Shown here piece by piece: positions 7,901-15,890 of a stretch of DNA of 64,000 nucleotides. The notes beneath the pieces are model-generated. The model was not told where the DNA came from. It saw only the letters and a program-made list of their open reading frames with translations, and made no database searches. How positions within the stretch are numbered: position 1 is the first letter of the stretch; the number at the start of each line of letters is the position of its first letter. The position numbers and the translations under genes are program-made. Origin of the DNA: Arthrobacter sp. MMS18-M83 (GTDB lineage: Bacteria > Actinomycetota > Actinomycetes > Actinomycetales > Micrococcaceae); contig NZ_CP113343.1 of the NCBI RefSeq assembly GCF_026683955.1, positions 2,356,001 to 2,420,000 on the forward strand. The letters are read 5' to 3'.

Positions 7901-10008
7901 ACTCCACACTCCTGAATGAGCTCCTGGGCAGGGTGGAACTGCGCGAACTCCTGGACGCCAAAGTCATTGAGGCCACCGAGCTCGAGCTCCAACGGCTGGC
8001 AGCGGACCGGCAAGTCCGTGGCATGGAAGGCGTCGCGGACTTGCTGCGCTTGCTGGGACCCCTGAGCGTGGAAGAAGTGGCTGCCCGTTTGCAGCCCGAA
8101 GAAGGAGCGGGTGGTTCCCCGGATCTGGCGGCGTCGCACCTCGCTGCCGCCTCGCACCTGGCTGCTTTGCGGAAGGCCAACCGCGCTCTCACCGTGACCC
8201 TCAGCGGCGTGGAGCGATTCGCGGCCATCGAGGACGCAGCCCGGCTCCGGGATGCCATTGGGGTTCCACTTCCCATGGGCGTCCCTTTGGCCTTCATCGA
8301 ACCCGTCCATGACCCGCTCGGCGACCTCGTCTCCCGTTACGCACGGACCCACGGGCCCTTCACGGCCGAAGAAGCCGCGGCCAGGCTGGGACTCGGTGTC
8401 GCCGTCGTAAGCACTGCCCTGAAACGCTTGGCAGCGGATGGCAGGGTGGTGGAAGGTGAGTTCCGTCCGCACCCGAGAGTGCCTGAACCGGTTCCCGGTG
8501 AGGCACCTGCGTCGCCCGAGGCGGCGGTGGCGCCGGAGGTGCCCACTGTTCTCCCGGGCAGCGAGTGGTGCGACTCGGAGGTGCTACGCAAGCTCCGGCG
8601 TCGTTCCTTGGCCGCGCTGCGCGCCGAAGTTGAACCGGTGGACGCTGCCGCGTACGGCCGGTTCCTGCCCGCCTGGCAAAACGTATCCGTGCCCGCGGCC
8701 GGCCGCTCCCGCGGCGCCCCCGCACTGCGTGGGCTGGACGGCATCATGACCGCCATCGACCAGCTATCCGGCGTGCCCGTTCCGGCGTCGGCCTGGGAGC
8801 CCTTGGTGCTGGCCAGCCGGATCTCCGACTACCAGCCAGCCATGTTGGATGAACTCATGGCCGCAGGTGAAGTCTTGTGGTCCGGTGCCGGATCGTTGCC
8901 TGGGAACGACGGTTGGATCAGCCTCCACGTGGCCGAAGCTGCGGAGCTGACCCTCAACCCGGATCCTGAATTCGAGCCCGGCGACGCCCAGCTCCGCCTC
9001 TTGGAGCATCTGCAGACCGGCGGGGGCGCCTATTTCTTCCGGCAGCTCACCGAGGTTGCGGGCGGCATGGATACGGTACTAAGCGACGACGCCGTGGTGG
9101 CCGCCCTATGGGATCTAGTCTGGGCCGGCCGCATCACGGGCGACACCTTCGCCCCGGTCCGCGCGATGATTGCCGGGGGCCGCACCGCGCACAAGCAGCC
9201 TGCCCGGCCGCCGCGTGCGAGGTCCCTGCGGATGAGCAGGCTCGGCCGTTCGCATGGCACGGGGCTGATGCGATCGCCAGGACTCACGGGCGGACGTTAC
9301 GGCTCGGTCACCGGAGCAGCTCCGGCTCCCGCGCTGGCCGTTGGCCGCTGGTCGGCGTTGCCGGCTCCTGAGCTCGACCCCACTATCCACGCGCGCGGTA
9401 CCGCCGAACTCCTCCTCGACAGGTACGGCGTAGTGACCCGCGGCTCCGTCATGGTGGAGAACATCGTGGGCGGATTCGGGCTGATGTACAAGGTCTTGGC
9501 CCGCCTGGAGGAAGCCGGCCGGTGCCGCCGTGGCTACTTCATCGAGCACCTGGGAGCCGCCCAGTTTGCCGTTCCCGCCACGGTGGACCGCCTGCGCTCC
9601 TTCACGGAAGATGCCCAACTCGCCAAAGCCGAGCCTGTCGCCTTGGCCCTTGCCTCTACGGATCCGGCCAACCCGTACGGCGCCGCCCTCCCCTGGCCCG
9701 CGCTGGCCGTCGACGCCGGATCGGGTCACCGTCCGGGACGGAAGGCCGGAGCCTTGGTGGTAATGGTCGACGGCGCCCTGATCCTGTACGTTGAGCGCGG
9801 CGGGAAGACCCTACTGACCTTCAGCCACGATGACGCTGTCCTGGCGGCTGCCGCTGCCGCCTTGGTGGGCGTGGTGCGCCGGGGCGCCGTGGACAAATTG
9901 ATCATGGAGAAAGTCAACGGCCATGACCTCTTGGACACTCCAGTGGCTTTTGCCCTTGCCGCGGCCGGGGCGTACTCCACGCCGAAGGGCTTGAGGATCC
10001 GTGCCTGA
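4972..10008 (+). CDS. lhr: Lhr-type ATP-dependent 3'-5' helicase
   Basis: This is a very large superfamily 2 helicase of about 1,678 residues. Helicase motifs are visible: Walker A APTGSGKT (~58-65), YISPLKAL, TTPESL, DEVH (motif II), LSATV (motif III), then ATSSLELGIDMGAVD and QRVGRAGH (motif VI). After the two RecA domains come the winged-helix and Lhr-specific C-terminal regions, including a DUF4145-free beta-barrel-like tail, consistent with full-length actinobacterial Lhr. The family unwinds DNA-RNA or DNA duplexes and is linked to DNA repair. The start is ambiguous: GTG 4954, ATG 4972 (GGAGG only one base away) or ATG 5026 are all in frame. The downstream gene lies 11 bases away, and both are repair functions. 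Confidence 0.93.
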   Translation: MQERELPSDPLGGSGHTAMDRFSRATREWFLGAFTAPTPAQDGAWKAISSGSHALVVAPTGSGKTLAAFLWTLDRLLSASLDAPADALPGLEDAPSRARAKAPKRKTRVLYISPLKALGVDVERNLRSPLIGITQTAKRLGLPAPLVTVGVRSGDTTTADRRALLSHPPDILITTPESLFLMLTSKARETLSEVDTVIVDEVHAVAGTKRGAHLAVSLERLDALLPKPAQRIGLSATVEPRELVAQFLAGSAPVEIVAPPSRKNWNLSVSVPVEDMSDLAGAAGAFDSGPASGLQPQASIWPHVEEKIVDLVLSKQSTIVFANSRRLAERLTARLNEIYAERQLMAVDVFSAAADSGLDSGLADFGGPAAGPTPSGLPSSTATPAHMMAQAGSTSGADPVLARAHHGSVSKDQRALIEDDLKSGRLRCVVATSSLELGIDMGAVDLVVQVESPPSVASGLQRVGRAGHQVGEISEGVLFPKHRADLVHTAITVERMLSGKIERLHVPANPLDILAQQTVAATALGSIEVEDWFATVRRSAPFATLPRSAFEATLDLLAGRYPSDEFAELRPRIIWDRNAGTIEGRPGAQRLAVTSGGTIPDRGLFGVYIIGTEGSGSGSGGTPSAGGAPEPSAQEPSPASRAAKGGRRVGELDEEMVYESRVGDIFALGATSWKIEDITHDRVLVSPAFGQPGKLPFWKGDSLGRPVDLGRALGAFVRELSTSDQGPALERCKASGLDDFAAGNLLQYLNEQKQATEVVPNDRTLVVERFHDELGDWRVVLHSPFGMPVHAPWALAVGQRLQQRYGLDGSAMAADDGIVLRVPMMEDEPPGAELFLFDPEELEQIVTAEVGGSALFASRFRECAARALLLPRQNPAKRQPLWQQRQRSAQLLDVAKKYPSFPIVLETVRECLQDVYDLPALKDIAASIERRELRLVQTTTQQPSPFAKSLLFGYVAQYLYEGDSPLAERRAAALALDSTLLNELLGRVELRELLDAKVIEATELELQRLAADRQVRGMEGVADLLRLLGPLSVEEVAARLQPEEGAGGSPDLAASHLAAASHLAALRKANRALTVTLSGVERFAAIEDAARLRDAIGVPLPMGVPLAFIEPVHDPLGDLVSRYARTHGPFTAEEAAARLGLGVAVVSTALKRLAADGRVVEGEFRPHPRVPEPVPGEAPASPEAAVAPEVPTVLPGSEWCDSEVLRKLRRRSLAALRAEVEPVDAAAYGRFLPAWQNVSVPAAGRSRGAPALRGLDGIMTAIDQLSGVPVPASAWEPLVLASRISDYQPAMLDELMAAGEVLWSGAGSLPGNDGWISLHVAEAAELTLNPDPEFEPGDAQLRLLEHLQTGGGAYFFRQLTEVAGGMDTVLSDDAVVAALWDLVWAGRITGDTFAPVRAMIAGGRTAHKQPARPPRARSLRMSRLGRSHGTGLMRSPGLTGGRYGSVTGAAPAPALAVGRWSALPAPELDPTIHARGTAELLLDRYGVVTRGSVMVENIVGGFGLMYKVLARLEEAGRCRRGYFIEHLGAAQFAVPATVDRLRSFTEDAQLAKAEPVALALASTDPANPYGAALPWPALAVDAGSGHRPGRKAGALVVMVDGALILYVERGGKTLLTFSHDDAVLAAAAAALVGVVRRGAVDKLIMEKVNGHDLLDTPVAFALAAAGAYSTPKGLRIRA

Positions 10009-10019
10009 GGTGGGGATCC

Positions 10020-10931
10020 GTGCCTGAGGGCGACTCGATCTGGCGGGCCGCCGCGGAGCTGCACAAGGCCCTTGGTGGCCAGACCCTCGTTTCCTCCGAC
10101 TTCCGGGTGCCCAGATTCGCCACGCTGAACCTGGCCGGATGGACCGTGTCCGGGGTAGTGCCGCGGGGAAAACATTTGCTCATGCGATTGCTGGGGCCTG
10201 CTGAAGCCGGGACGGCGGATGCCGGAGCCCTCCAAGAGGCCGCGCCCGCCATGCCAGGATCGGTACGGGCCGGACCGGACACGCCTGGATCCACCGATGC
10301 CGGCCCACCGCGCCGCGCCCTGACCATCCATTCGCACCTGAAAATGGAGGGAAACTGGCAGGTCTATGCTCCCGGCGGCCGCTGGAGGAAACCCGGCCAC
10401 ACGGCCAGGTGCGTCCTCCGCACGGCGACTGCCGACGTCGTCGGCTTCTCGTTGGGAATCCTGGAAGTGATCCCCACGCCGGACGAGGCCCGTGCGGTGG
10501 GGCACCTTGGGCCGGATCTCCTGGGGCCGGACTGGGACGCTGAAGAGGCCCTTCGTCGGCTGCGAGCCGCGCCGGACACTCCGATCGGCGTCGCGCTGTT
10601 GGACCAGAGGAACCTCGCCGGCATCGGCAATATCTACCGCTGCGAAGCGTGTTTCCTGGCCGGCGTGCATCCTGCCGCACCCGTATCGGCTGTCCCGGAT
10701 CTGGCGGGGATGCTCGAGGAAGCCAAAATCCTGCTCGAGGCCAACCTGGGACATGGACCTAGGACGACCCGCGGCCCGCGAGCCCTGCGTCCCGGATACT
10801 GGGTATACCGCCGTGAGCACAAGCCGTGCCTTCGCTGCGGTACGCCCATTCGCCGCGACCTGCTAGGGCCGGCGTCGGGGTTGGAAGACCGGGACATCTA
10901 CTTCTGCCAGGACTGCCAGCCCGGACTTTGA
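10020..10931 (+). CDS. nei: Fpg/Nei family DNA glycosylase
   Basis: This is a 303-residue bifunctional DNA glycosylase/AP lyase starting at GTG 10020, 11 bases after lhr. The N-terminus reads (M)PEGDSIWR, giving the catalytic Pro2 and Glu3 of the Nei branch. A conserved lysine lies in HLKMEGNW. The helix-two-turn-helix is seen at LAGIGNIYRCEACFLAGVHP. The C-terminal zinc finger has CLRC and CQDC pairs around LEDRDIYF. It probably excises oxidised pyrimidines. A low-complexity insert (residues ~60-100, Ala/Gly/Pro-rich) separates the beta-sandwich strands. Spacing to lhr implies one repair operon. Confidence 0.92.
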   Translation: MPEGDSIWRAAAELHKALGGQTLVSSDFRVPRFATLNLAGWTVSGVVPRGKHLLMRLLGPAEAGTADAGALQEAAPAMPGSVRAGPDTPGSTDAGPPRRALTIHSHLKMEGNWQVYAPGGRWRKPGHTARCVLRTATADVVGFSLGILEVIPTPDEARAVGHLGPDLLGPDWDAEEALRRLRAAPDTPIGVALLDQRNLAGIGNIYRCEACFLAGVHPAAPVSAVPDLAGMLEEAKILLEANLGHGPRTTRGPRALRPGYWVYRREHKPCLRCGTPIRRDLLGPASGLEDRDIYFCQDCQPGL

Positions 10932-11026
10932 CGCTGCCCGACTCGCCTGGCGACACGGGAATTCCTTGGCGCTGCGGAAATTCCGGAGGCGTCAGGAAAT
11001 TTGCGCGTCGTCAGGAAGAATCCGCG

Positions 11027-11647
11027 TCACGGCCCTGCGAGCACCTCTTCCGGGGCACTCTGAGGAGCCTTCGCCGGGACCGTGAACATCGGCAACAACA
11101 GCTGAACCACCGGCCCAATGGCCAACGCGTAGACAACAGTTCCCACGCCGACGGATCCGCCAAGCAGCCAACCCACACCGAGCACAACAACCTCGATCAA
11201 GGTCCGGGACAAGCGCACCGACCAACCCGTGCGGCGGGCAAGCCCCGTCATGAGTCCGTCGCGGGCACCCGGGCCGAGCCGAGCGCCGATGTAGCAAGCA
11301 GAGGCTATGCCGTTGAGGACCACGGCACCAACGAGCATGGCGATCTGACCACCCAAATGCGAGAAGACTGGGATCAGGGCCAGGCCGATGTCCGCGAAGA
11401 CGCCCACCAGCACGGCGTTGGCGAGGGTTCCGAAGCCGGGCATCTGCCGCAGCGGGATCCAGAGGAGCAGTACGAGGAAGCTGACAACCACCACCACGGT
11501 GCCGATGCTCCATCCGATCTTTCCCGCGACGCCTTGGTGGAACACATCCCAAGGGTCCAGGCCAAGGCCGGCCCGGATGAACATGGCCAGGGAAACCCCG
11601 TACATTGCGAGGCCGATCAGGAGTTGGGTGATTCTGCGGGTCATCAT
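11027..11647 (-). CDS. yczE: YczE-like integral membrane protein
   Basis: This is a protein of about 206 residues with five to six hydrophobic helices. It matches the YczE/YitT-like family: RAGLGLDPWDVFHQG near the N-terminus, an IPLRQMPGFGTLANA loop, and GARLGPGARDGLMTGL after the third helix. The function of YczE proteins is unknown; Bacillus YczE has been linked to antibiotic production. I chose ATG 11647 because GGGAG precedes it by 9 bases on this strand; ATG 11683 is possible but would run into the operator. It is divergent from a MocR-type regulator, a pairing seen repeatedly for this family. Confidence 0.8.
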   Translation of the reverse strand: MMTRRITQLLIGLAMYGVSLAMFIRAGLGLDPWDVFHQGVAGKIGWSIGTVVVVVSFLVLLLWIPLRQMPGFGTLANAVLVGVFADIGLALIPVFSHLGGQIAMLVGAVVLNGIASACYIGARLGPGARDGLMTGLARRTGWSVRLSRTLIEVVVLGVGWLLGGSVGVGTVVYALAIGPVVQLLLPMFTVPAKAPQSAPEEVLAGP

Positions 11648-11665
11648 GAAACCATGCTCCCGAAA

Positions 11666-11702
11666 ACTGGCATTGCTTTCCATAGCCAGTTTGCAATACT
11701 GG
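11666..11702. promoter_or_regulatory. Candidate MocR operator between yczE and its regulator
   Basis: ACTGG occurs at 11666-11670 and again at 11698-11702, with the inverse CCAGT at 11686-11690. The outer copies are 32 bases apart as direct repeats, and the inner pair forms CCAGT-N7-ACTGG. The site lies just before the regulator start at 11707 and between it and the chosen yczE start. MocR proteins often bind direct repeats about three helical turns apart; the assignment to this regulator is inference. Confidence 0.45.
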
Positions 11703-11706
11703 ACTT

Positions 11707-13185
11707 ATGCCCGGATCCCTGAACCCCACAGCCATGGTGCGTCTCCTCGGCCCGTGGAACACTGGCGCCGCTCCTGCCTATCGCGAGCTTGCCGACGTCG
11801 TACGCCTTTTGGTGATGGACGGGCGCATCCCGCTGGACGTCGCCCTGCCGAGCGAGCGCGCACTTGCGGTCACTTTGGGCGTCAGCCGGACCACCGTCAC
11901 CGCCGCCTATGCCAGCCTTCGCGAGCAAGGATTCCTCAGCGGCGGGCAGGGCAGCCGGGGCCGGACGGGAATTCCGCACCGGACGGTTCCTGTCAGCGGA
12001 CCGGGACTGGCCGTTCCGGATGGGATTCTTGACCTCGCATACGCTTCACTACCGGCCACGGGCGAGGTGGTGCACCGGGCTTTTGCCGATGCGCTGGTTG
12101 ATCTCCCCGCGCTGTTGCCGAGTTTCGGTTACGACGCCGTCGGCCTTCCGCCCCTCCGGGAAGCCATCGCGGACCGCTACACAGCGGCCGGTATCCCCAC
12201 CACGGCAGCGCAGATTCTGGTGACTTCCGGCGCTCAGCATGCGCTGAACATCATCCTGAAGACCCTGGCCGGGCGACAGCAGAAGGTACTCGTCGAGCAC
12301 CCCAGCTACCCCAACGCGCTCGATGCCATCCGCACTTCGGGCTCACGCACGGTGCCGGTCCCGATGCCGCCTGCCGCGGAGCCGACGTCGGGCGGTGATC
12401 CCGCCTCGGGCGGCTGGGACATCGAGGGCATGGTGGCGGCGATGCGCCACCAACGCCCGGCCATGGCCTACCTTGTGCCGGACTTCCACAACCCCACAGG
12501 GCGGATCATGTCCAACCTCCAGCGCCGCCGCCTAGTCCGCGAGGCGGCAGGTACGGGCACTGTACTGGTGGTGGACGAGACGCTGCGGGAGCTGAACCTC
12601 GACGCCGTCGCGACCTCGCCGCTCGCGGCCTTCAGTCCGGCGGTGGTGACCATCGGTTCGCTCAGCAAATCGCATTGGGCCGGGCTCCGGACCGGGTGGA
12701 TCCGCGCTGAGGAAGACTTGATCAGCCGCTTCGTGCAGACCCGGACAACGATGGATCTGGGTGGGCCCGTCGTCGAGCAATTGGCCGCCGCGCGGCTGGT
12801 CCGCGCCTTCACCGAACCGCTGGACGCCAGGCTTGAGGAACTGCGACGGAACCGGGAAACGCTCCTTGGGCTACTCGCCGAACACCTGCCCGATTGGCAC
12901 GTGGAACGGCCGCGAGGCGGGCTGACGGCATGGTGCAGGCTGCCGACGGCGTCAAGTACCGCGCTCACCGTCGTCGCCCCGGATTTCGGGTTGCGACTGG
13001 CGGCCGGGCCGCGTTTCGGGGTCGGTGGGGCCTTCGAGCACTTCATGCGCGTCCCGTACACGCTCGCGCCGGCCCAGCTCGAGACGGCGGTGCTTGCACT
13101 GCGGGATGCCCAGGCCAGGATCGACGCGTCGCCGCAACTCCGGAGGACCTTGAAGGCACCCAAGGAAGCGGCCGCCGTTGCGTAA
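11707..13185 (+). CDS. MocR/GntR-type PLP-dependent transcriptional regulator
   Basis: This is a 492-residue two-domain protein. Residues ~20-95 form a GntR winged helix (YRELADVVRLLVMDGRIPLDVALPSERALAVTLGVSRTTV; quoted in pieces: LPSERALA, LGVSRTTVTAAY). Residues ~120-480 form a fold-type I aminotransferase domain with YPNALDAIR, PDFHNPTGR and the PLP-lysine motif SLSKSHWAGLRTGW. These regulators use PLP as an effector rather than catalysing transamination. ATG 11707 lies only a few bases from the candidate operator and has no clear ribosome site, so the transcript may be leaderless. The likely target is the divergent yczE gene. Confidence 0.88.
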   Translation: MPGSLNPTAMVRLLGPWNTGAAPAYRELADVVRLLVMDGRIPLDVALPSERALAVTLGVSRTTVTAAYASLREQGFLSGGQGSRGRTGIPHRTVPVSGPGLAVPDGILDLAYASLPATGEVVHRAFADALVDLPALLPSFGYDAVGLPPLREAIADRYTAAGIPTTAAQILVTSGAQHALNIILKTLAGRQQKVLVEHPSYPNALDAIRTSGSRTVPVPMPPAAEPTSGGDPASGGWDIEGMVAAMRHQRPAMAYLVPDFHNPTGRIMSNLQRRRLVREAAGTGTVLVVDETLRELNLDAVATSPLAAFSPAVVTIGSLSKSHWAGLRTGWIRAEEDLISRFVQTRTTMDLGGPVVEQLAAARLVRAFTEPLDARLEELRRNRETLLGLLAEHLPDWHVERPRGGLTAWCRLPTASSTALTVVAPDFGLRLAAGPRFGVGGAFEHFMRVPYTLAPAQLETAVLALRDAQARIDASPQLRRTLKAPKEAAAVA

Positions 13186-13213
13186 ATCCCGCCGTCGCCG
13201 CAGCCTCCGCGGG

Positions 13214-13279
13214 CCCAACTGACTCGCACTTGTTGTCGTTTTGAGGGCTCAGAACGACGTTAACTGCGAGTTAGTTGGG
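13214..13279. repeat. CCCAACT hairpin repeat, copy 1
   Basis: This is a 66-base imperfect inverted repeat running from CCCAACTGACTCGCA to TGCGAGTTAGTTGGG, with the inner TGTCGTTTT / AGAACGAC arms around GAGGGCTC. It ends inside the 3' end of the minus-strand DUF4188 gene: its right arm supplies the final Pro-Asn codons and the TAA stop. Related copies lie at 22996, 30569 and 59430. It sits between convergent genes, so it may terminate both. Confidence 0.8.
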
Positions 13280-13759
13280 TTGCCCGGCACCCATACGCTG
13301 CTTGGCGGTGTTGCTCCCCGGGCCGACCGGGACATGCGAGGTGGCTTTGGCCAGGCCAAACTGCGGCATGCCGTTGTAGACCACCTCAATTCCCGACGCC
13401 GGCACCTGATAGGTTTCGTGCCACACGCCAATGTCACCACTTCCTGCGACTTCCTTCATGAAACGCCGCCATGGCCCCAAATGCGGCGAATCCTTGTCCG
13501 CAGCGAAGCGCCTGAGATGCTCAGGGCTCTCCCAATAGCTAAGCAGCATGGTGGTGCGCCCGAACCACTGTTCGCAGCCGAGCATTCCGGACTCGGGATG
13601 TGATGTCAGATGGCGGAGCATGGTGGGCATTGCCGATGCCACGCGCGCCACCTTGCCGATCTTCCACCAACGGTTGGCCCGCATTCCGATGAGGAAAACG
13701 GTAACTGATTCGCGCCCAGCGTCCGCCGTGAAGCGTCCCGGGAAGATTTCCTGTGCCAT
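13271..13759 (-). CDS. DUF4188 family protein (monooxygenase-like)
   Basis: This is a 162-residue protein starting at ATG 13759. It has the typical DUF4188 layout: an opening IFPGRFTAD, FLIGMRANRWWKIGKVA, a central GCEQWFGRTTMLLSYWES strand, HLRRFAADKDSPHLGPWRRF and a GDIGVWHETYQV motif. The fold is ferredoxin-like, as in small heme-type monooxygenases, but no cofactor has been shown. The gene is divergent from a TetR regulator with a structured operator between them, so it is the probable target. The last two codons and stop lie inside a dispersed hairpin repeat. Confidence 0.82.
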   Translation of the reverse strand: MAQEIFPGRFTADAGRESVTVFLIGMRANRWWKIGKVARVASAMPTMLRHLTSHPESGMLGCEQWFGRTTMLLSYWESPEHLRRFAADKDSPHLGPWRRFMKEVAGSGDIGVWHETYQVPASGIEVVYNGMPQFGLAKATSHVPVGPGSNTAKQRMGAGQPN

Positions 13760-13810
13760 GTGAATCCTTCGGTCTGGGAACCGTGACTCAAGTTCCGCCT
13801 ATCAGGTTTA

Positions 13811-13842
13811 ATAACATCGTTACGAAACAATGTTATGAAACA
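13811..13842. promoter_or_regulatory. Candidate TetR operator
   Basis: Two signals overlap. One is the inverted repeat ATAACAT (13811-13817) / ATGTTAT (13830-13836). The other is the direct repeat GTTACGAAACA (13819-13829) and GTTATGAAACA (13832-13842), with a 13-base period. The site is AT-rich in a GC-rich setting and lies 10 bases before the TetR start, between divergent genes. Binding by the adjacent TetR protein is inference. Confidence 0.6.
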
Positions 13843-13851
13843 CTTGAAAGC

Positions 13852-14427
13852 ATGGCAAGACCCATCGTTCATGACCAGCTTGTCCGGCAGCGGCTTCTTG
13901 AGGTAACGGCCGAACTCGTGGATCGTGATGGCCCCGCGCGGGTAACGCTCCGCGACGTTGCAGCAACCGCCCACACTTCGACCACCGCGATCTACTCACT
14001 TTTCGGCGGCAAGGCACAGTTGCTGACGGCCGCCGTCGACGACGGATTCCGTTCCTTCGGCGACTCGCAACGGTCCGCCGAAAGCGGTGGGCTTCGAGGC
14101 CTGGGCCTCGCCTACCGCTCCTGGGCCCTGGACCATCCAGCCCTGTATCGGCTCATGTTTGGCGGCGCCCTTGCCACCTACGTGGACTGCAGCCCGACGC
14201 CGGCCGTTGCCTCGGAGGCCATGCTTCCGCTCGTCGAAGCAGTGAGCGCCGCACAGGAAGGGGGAACTATTCGCCGCGATGATGCCGCAACGATCGCCAT
14301 GTCCGTCTGGGGACAAGTCCACGGACTCGTGAGCCTGGAACTGGCGAACATGGACGACCCCGGAACCGATTGGGAAGGGATCTACGACGCGGCCTTGGAT
14401 GCCGTGTCACGCGGCTGGGCAGCCTAA
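13852..14427 (+). CDS. TetR/AcrR family transcriptional regulator
   Basis: This is a 191-residue regulator starting at ATG 13852. The N-terminal TetR HTH (residues ~8-55) is clear: RQRLLEVTAELVDRDG, VTLRDVAATAHTSTTAIYSLFGGKAQLL. The C-terminal helical ligand domain contains YRSWALDHPALYRLMFGG, typical of the TetR_C_33/WHG group, and ends SVWGQVHGLVSLELA. It probably represses itself and the divergent DUF4188 gene through the repeats at 13811-13842. The effector is unknown. Confidence 0.87.
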   Translation: MARPIVHDQLVRQRLLEVTAELVDRDGPARVTLRDVAATAHTSTTAIYSLFGGKAQLLTAAVDDGFRSFGDSQRSAESGGLRGLGLAYRSWALDHPALYRLMFGGALATYVDCSPTPAVASEAMLPLVEAVSAAQEGGTIRRDDAATIAMSVWGQVHGLVSLELANMDDPGTDWEGIYDAALDAVSRGWAA

Positions 14428-14475
14428 CCCACTTCGTTCCATGACGCCCGAATTGCCATGCGACGCGCAGATGGC

Positions 14476-14505
14476 CTGGCGATAGCGCAGTTCCCGCATC
14501 GCCAG
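14476..14505. terminator. Bidirectional hairpin between convergent genes
   Basis: CTGGCGAT (14476-14483) pairs with ATCGCCAG (14498-14505) around a 14-base loop. The hairpin lies midway between the TetR gene stop (14427) and the 3' end of the minus-strand SRPBCC gene (14546), a suitable place for a shared terminator. Confidence 0.5.
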
Positions 14506-14545
14506 ACCACCTCCGCGTCGGCCAGCGTTTTCCGCGTCGCCGCCT

Positions 14546-15238
14546 TTACGCGTACACCGTCTCCAAGAACCCACCCCAGGCCTTGGCGGTCAGTTCGGAG
14601 TCGCTATTGCCGCTGAAATCGTGCACGGTCATGCCCACGGGGGCGCCGAAGGAGTTGCGTCCGAAGAAGCGGTACAGAGTGTCGGCCGTGCGCAGGCCCA
14701 GGAAGTGCTGGTTGGAGAAGTCAACTTCCCCACTTAGCCGCCCGACGCCGTCGACCTCCACCTCAACAGGTGAACCCTGCGGAACGCCGTCCAAGCCGAG
14801 TGCCTTCTTCAGCTTCACGAACCCGTCGGAGGTCTGCGAGGCCGCCGGGCCTTGGATGTCCGTGAAGACCACGGGCTTGCCGTCGAAGTACTGCAGGTAT
14901 TGGCCCAGGGTATGAAGGTAGAACTCGGTGTGCTTGCTGGCGCCGTCGTACTGCTCTTCCCAGTTGTCCGCGAAGATGCCGCTGTGGACGTAGTGCAGTT
15001 TGGCCCGGCCGCCGTCGAGCGGTTCCAAGACGTGTTCGAGCTGGTTGAACCAGCCGTCCGGCCCCTCCATCCGGGTCACGAGGTGGCTGGGGTATTCGTC
15101 CACGGTTTTCACGGCCGGCCACTCATCGGTGGGGAACATCCACGCCGAGGTGTCCTGGGTGACAGCCTGCCAGGCCCGTTCAGGAGTGCCGGGCAGTTCG
15201 GTGTCGGCCACGATTTCGAATTCACGGTTATCAGTCAT
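14546..15238 (-). CDS. SRPBCC/AHSA1-like protein coupled to an ArsR regulator
   Basis: This is a 230-residue protein starting at ATG 15238, whose first codons overlap the end of the upstream regulator gene by 8 bases. Its N-terminal half is an SRPBCC/activator-of-Hsp90-ATPase-like domain: FEIVADTELPGTPERAWQAVT, ...GWFNQLEHVLEPLDGGRAKLHYVHSG (in pieces). The second half adds a related segment with VEVEVDGVGRLSGEVDF and AHSA-type tryptophans. ArsR plus SRPBCC operons are common in actinobacteria, and the SRPBCC partner has been assigned no general role. Translational coupling implies stoichiometric expression with the regulator. Confidence 0.78.
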   Translation of the reverse strand: MTDNREFEIVADTELPGTPERAWQAVTQDTSAWMFPTDEWPAVKTVDEYPSHLVTRMEGPDGWFNQLEHVLEPLDGGRAKLHYVHSGIFADNWEEQYDGASKHTEFYLHTLGQYLQYFDGKPVVFTDIQGPAASQTSDGFVKLKKALGLDGVPQGSPVEVEVDGVGRLSGEVDFSNQHFLGLRTADTLYRFFGRNSFGAPVGMTVHDFSGNSDSELTAKAWGGFLETVYA

Positions 15239-15872
15239 TGTCCTGTTCCTTTTCCGGAGAGTGCTGCGTGTTTGTCTTGAGTGCGGGATGAAGTACGACG
15301 ACGAGGCGGTGCTTGCGTGCGCCGCTCACTGTTTCGGTCGAAGCGCCAGTTCCGCCGTCGTGGTACTTGTCCACGAGGCGGGTCACCGCGACGCCGAGTT
15401 CCTCGGCAAAAGCGGCGCGGTCCGACGCCGAACGGAAGGTGATTTCGCCGTCGATCGCGAAACTCGCAAGCTTCTTTTTGGCCGCGGCGGCGCCCGCTAT
15501 CAGCTTGCCCATCTCCTGGACCGTCCGGGCCGCGAGGGCCAGAAGCCAGAAGGCAGAAAAGCGGTCCGAGAAGCGTCGGGGATCCGGGGCGACAGACGCG
15601 AGCGCCACCGGCGAGATCAGGTACGACGCCGCCGTCGCGCGCAAAACGCGTTCGGTGACGTTGCCCTTCTTCCGCTCCTCCACAAGCTCGACGAGCCCAT
15701 GACGTTCCAGCGCCTTGAGATGGTAGTTGACCTTCTGCCGGGGCAGGCCCACCTTGACCGCCAGTTGCGTTGCGGAACCGGGCTCGGCCAGCTCCTGCAG
15801 AATGCGGGTGCGGATCGGGTCCAGCGACGCTTCCGCCGCAGCGGGGTCCTCGATCACTTCGATGTCCAACAT
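15231..15872 (-). CDS. ArsR/HTH-type transcriptional regulator
   Basis: This is a regulator of about 213 residues, with ATG 15872 chosen because it begins the conserved MLDIEVIEDP segment; GTG/ATG starts up to 15908 would run through the operator. A winged helix lies at residues ~17-75: DPIRTRILQELAEPGSATQLA, LPRQKVNYHLKALERHGLVE. This is the 'helix-turn-helix domain protein' form of ArsR, with no metal-binding cysteines. The C-terminal half is helical (LLALAARTVQEMGKLIAG). It precedes and overlaps an SRPBCC gene. The palindrome at 15891-15906 sits just upstream and suggests autoregulation. Confidence 0.83.
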   Translation of the reverse strand: MLDIEVIEDPAAAEASLDPIRTRILQELAEPGSATQLAVKVGLPRQKVNYHLKALERHGLVELVEERKKGNVTERVLRATAASYLISPVALASVAPDPRRFSDRFSAFWLLALAARTVQEMGKLIAGAAAAKKKLASFAIDGEITFRSASDRAAFAEELGVAVTRLVDKYHDGGTGASTETVSGARKHRLVVVLHPALKTNTQHSPEKEQDND

Positions 15873-15890
15873 GGTTCCATTGTGCCTACC

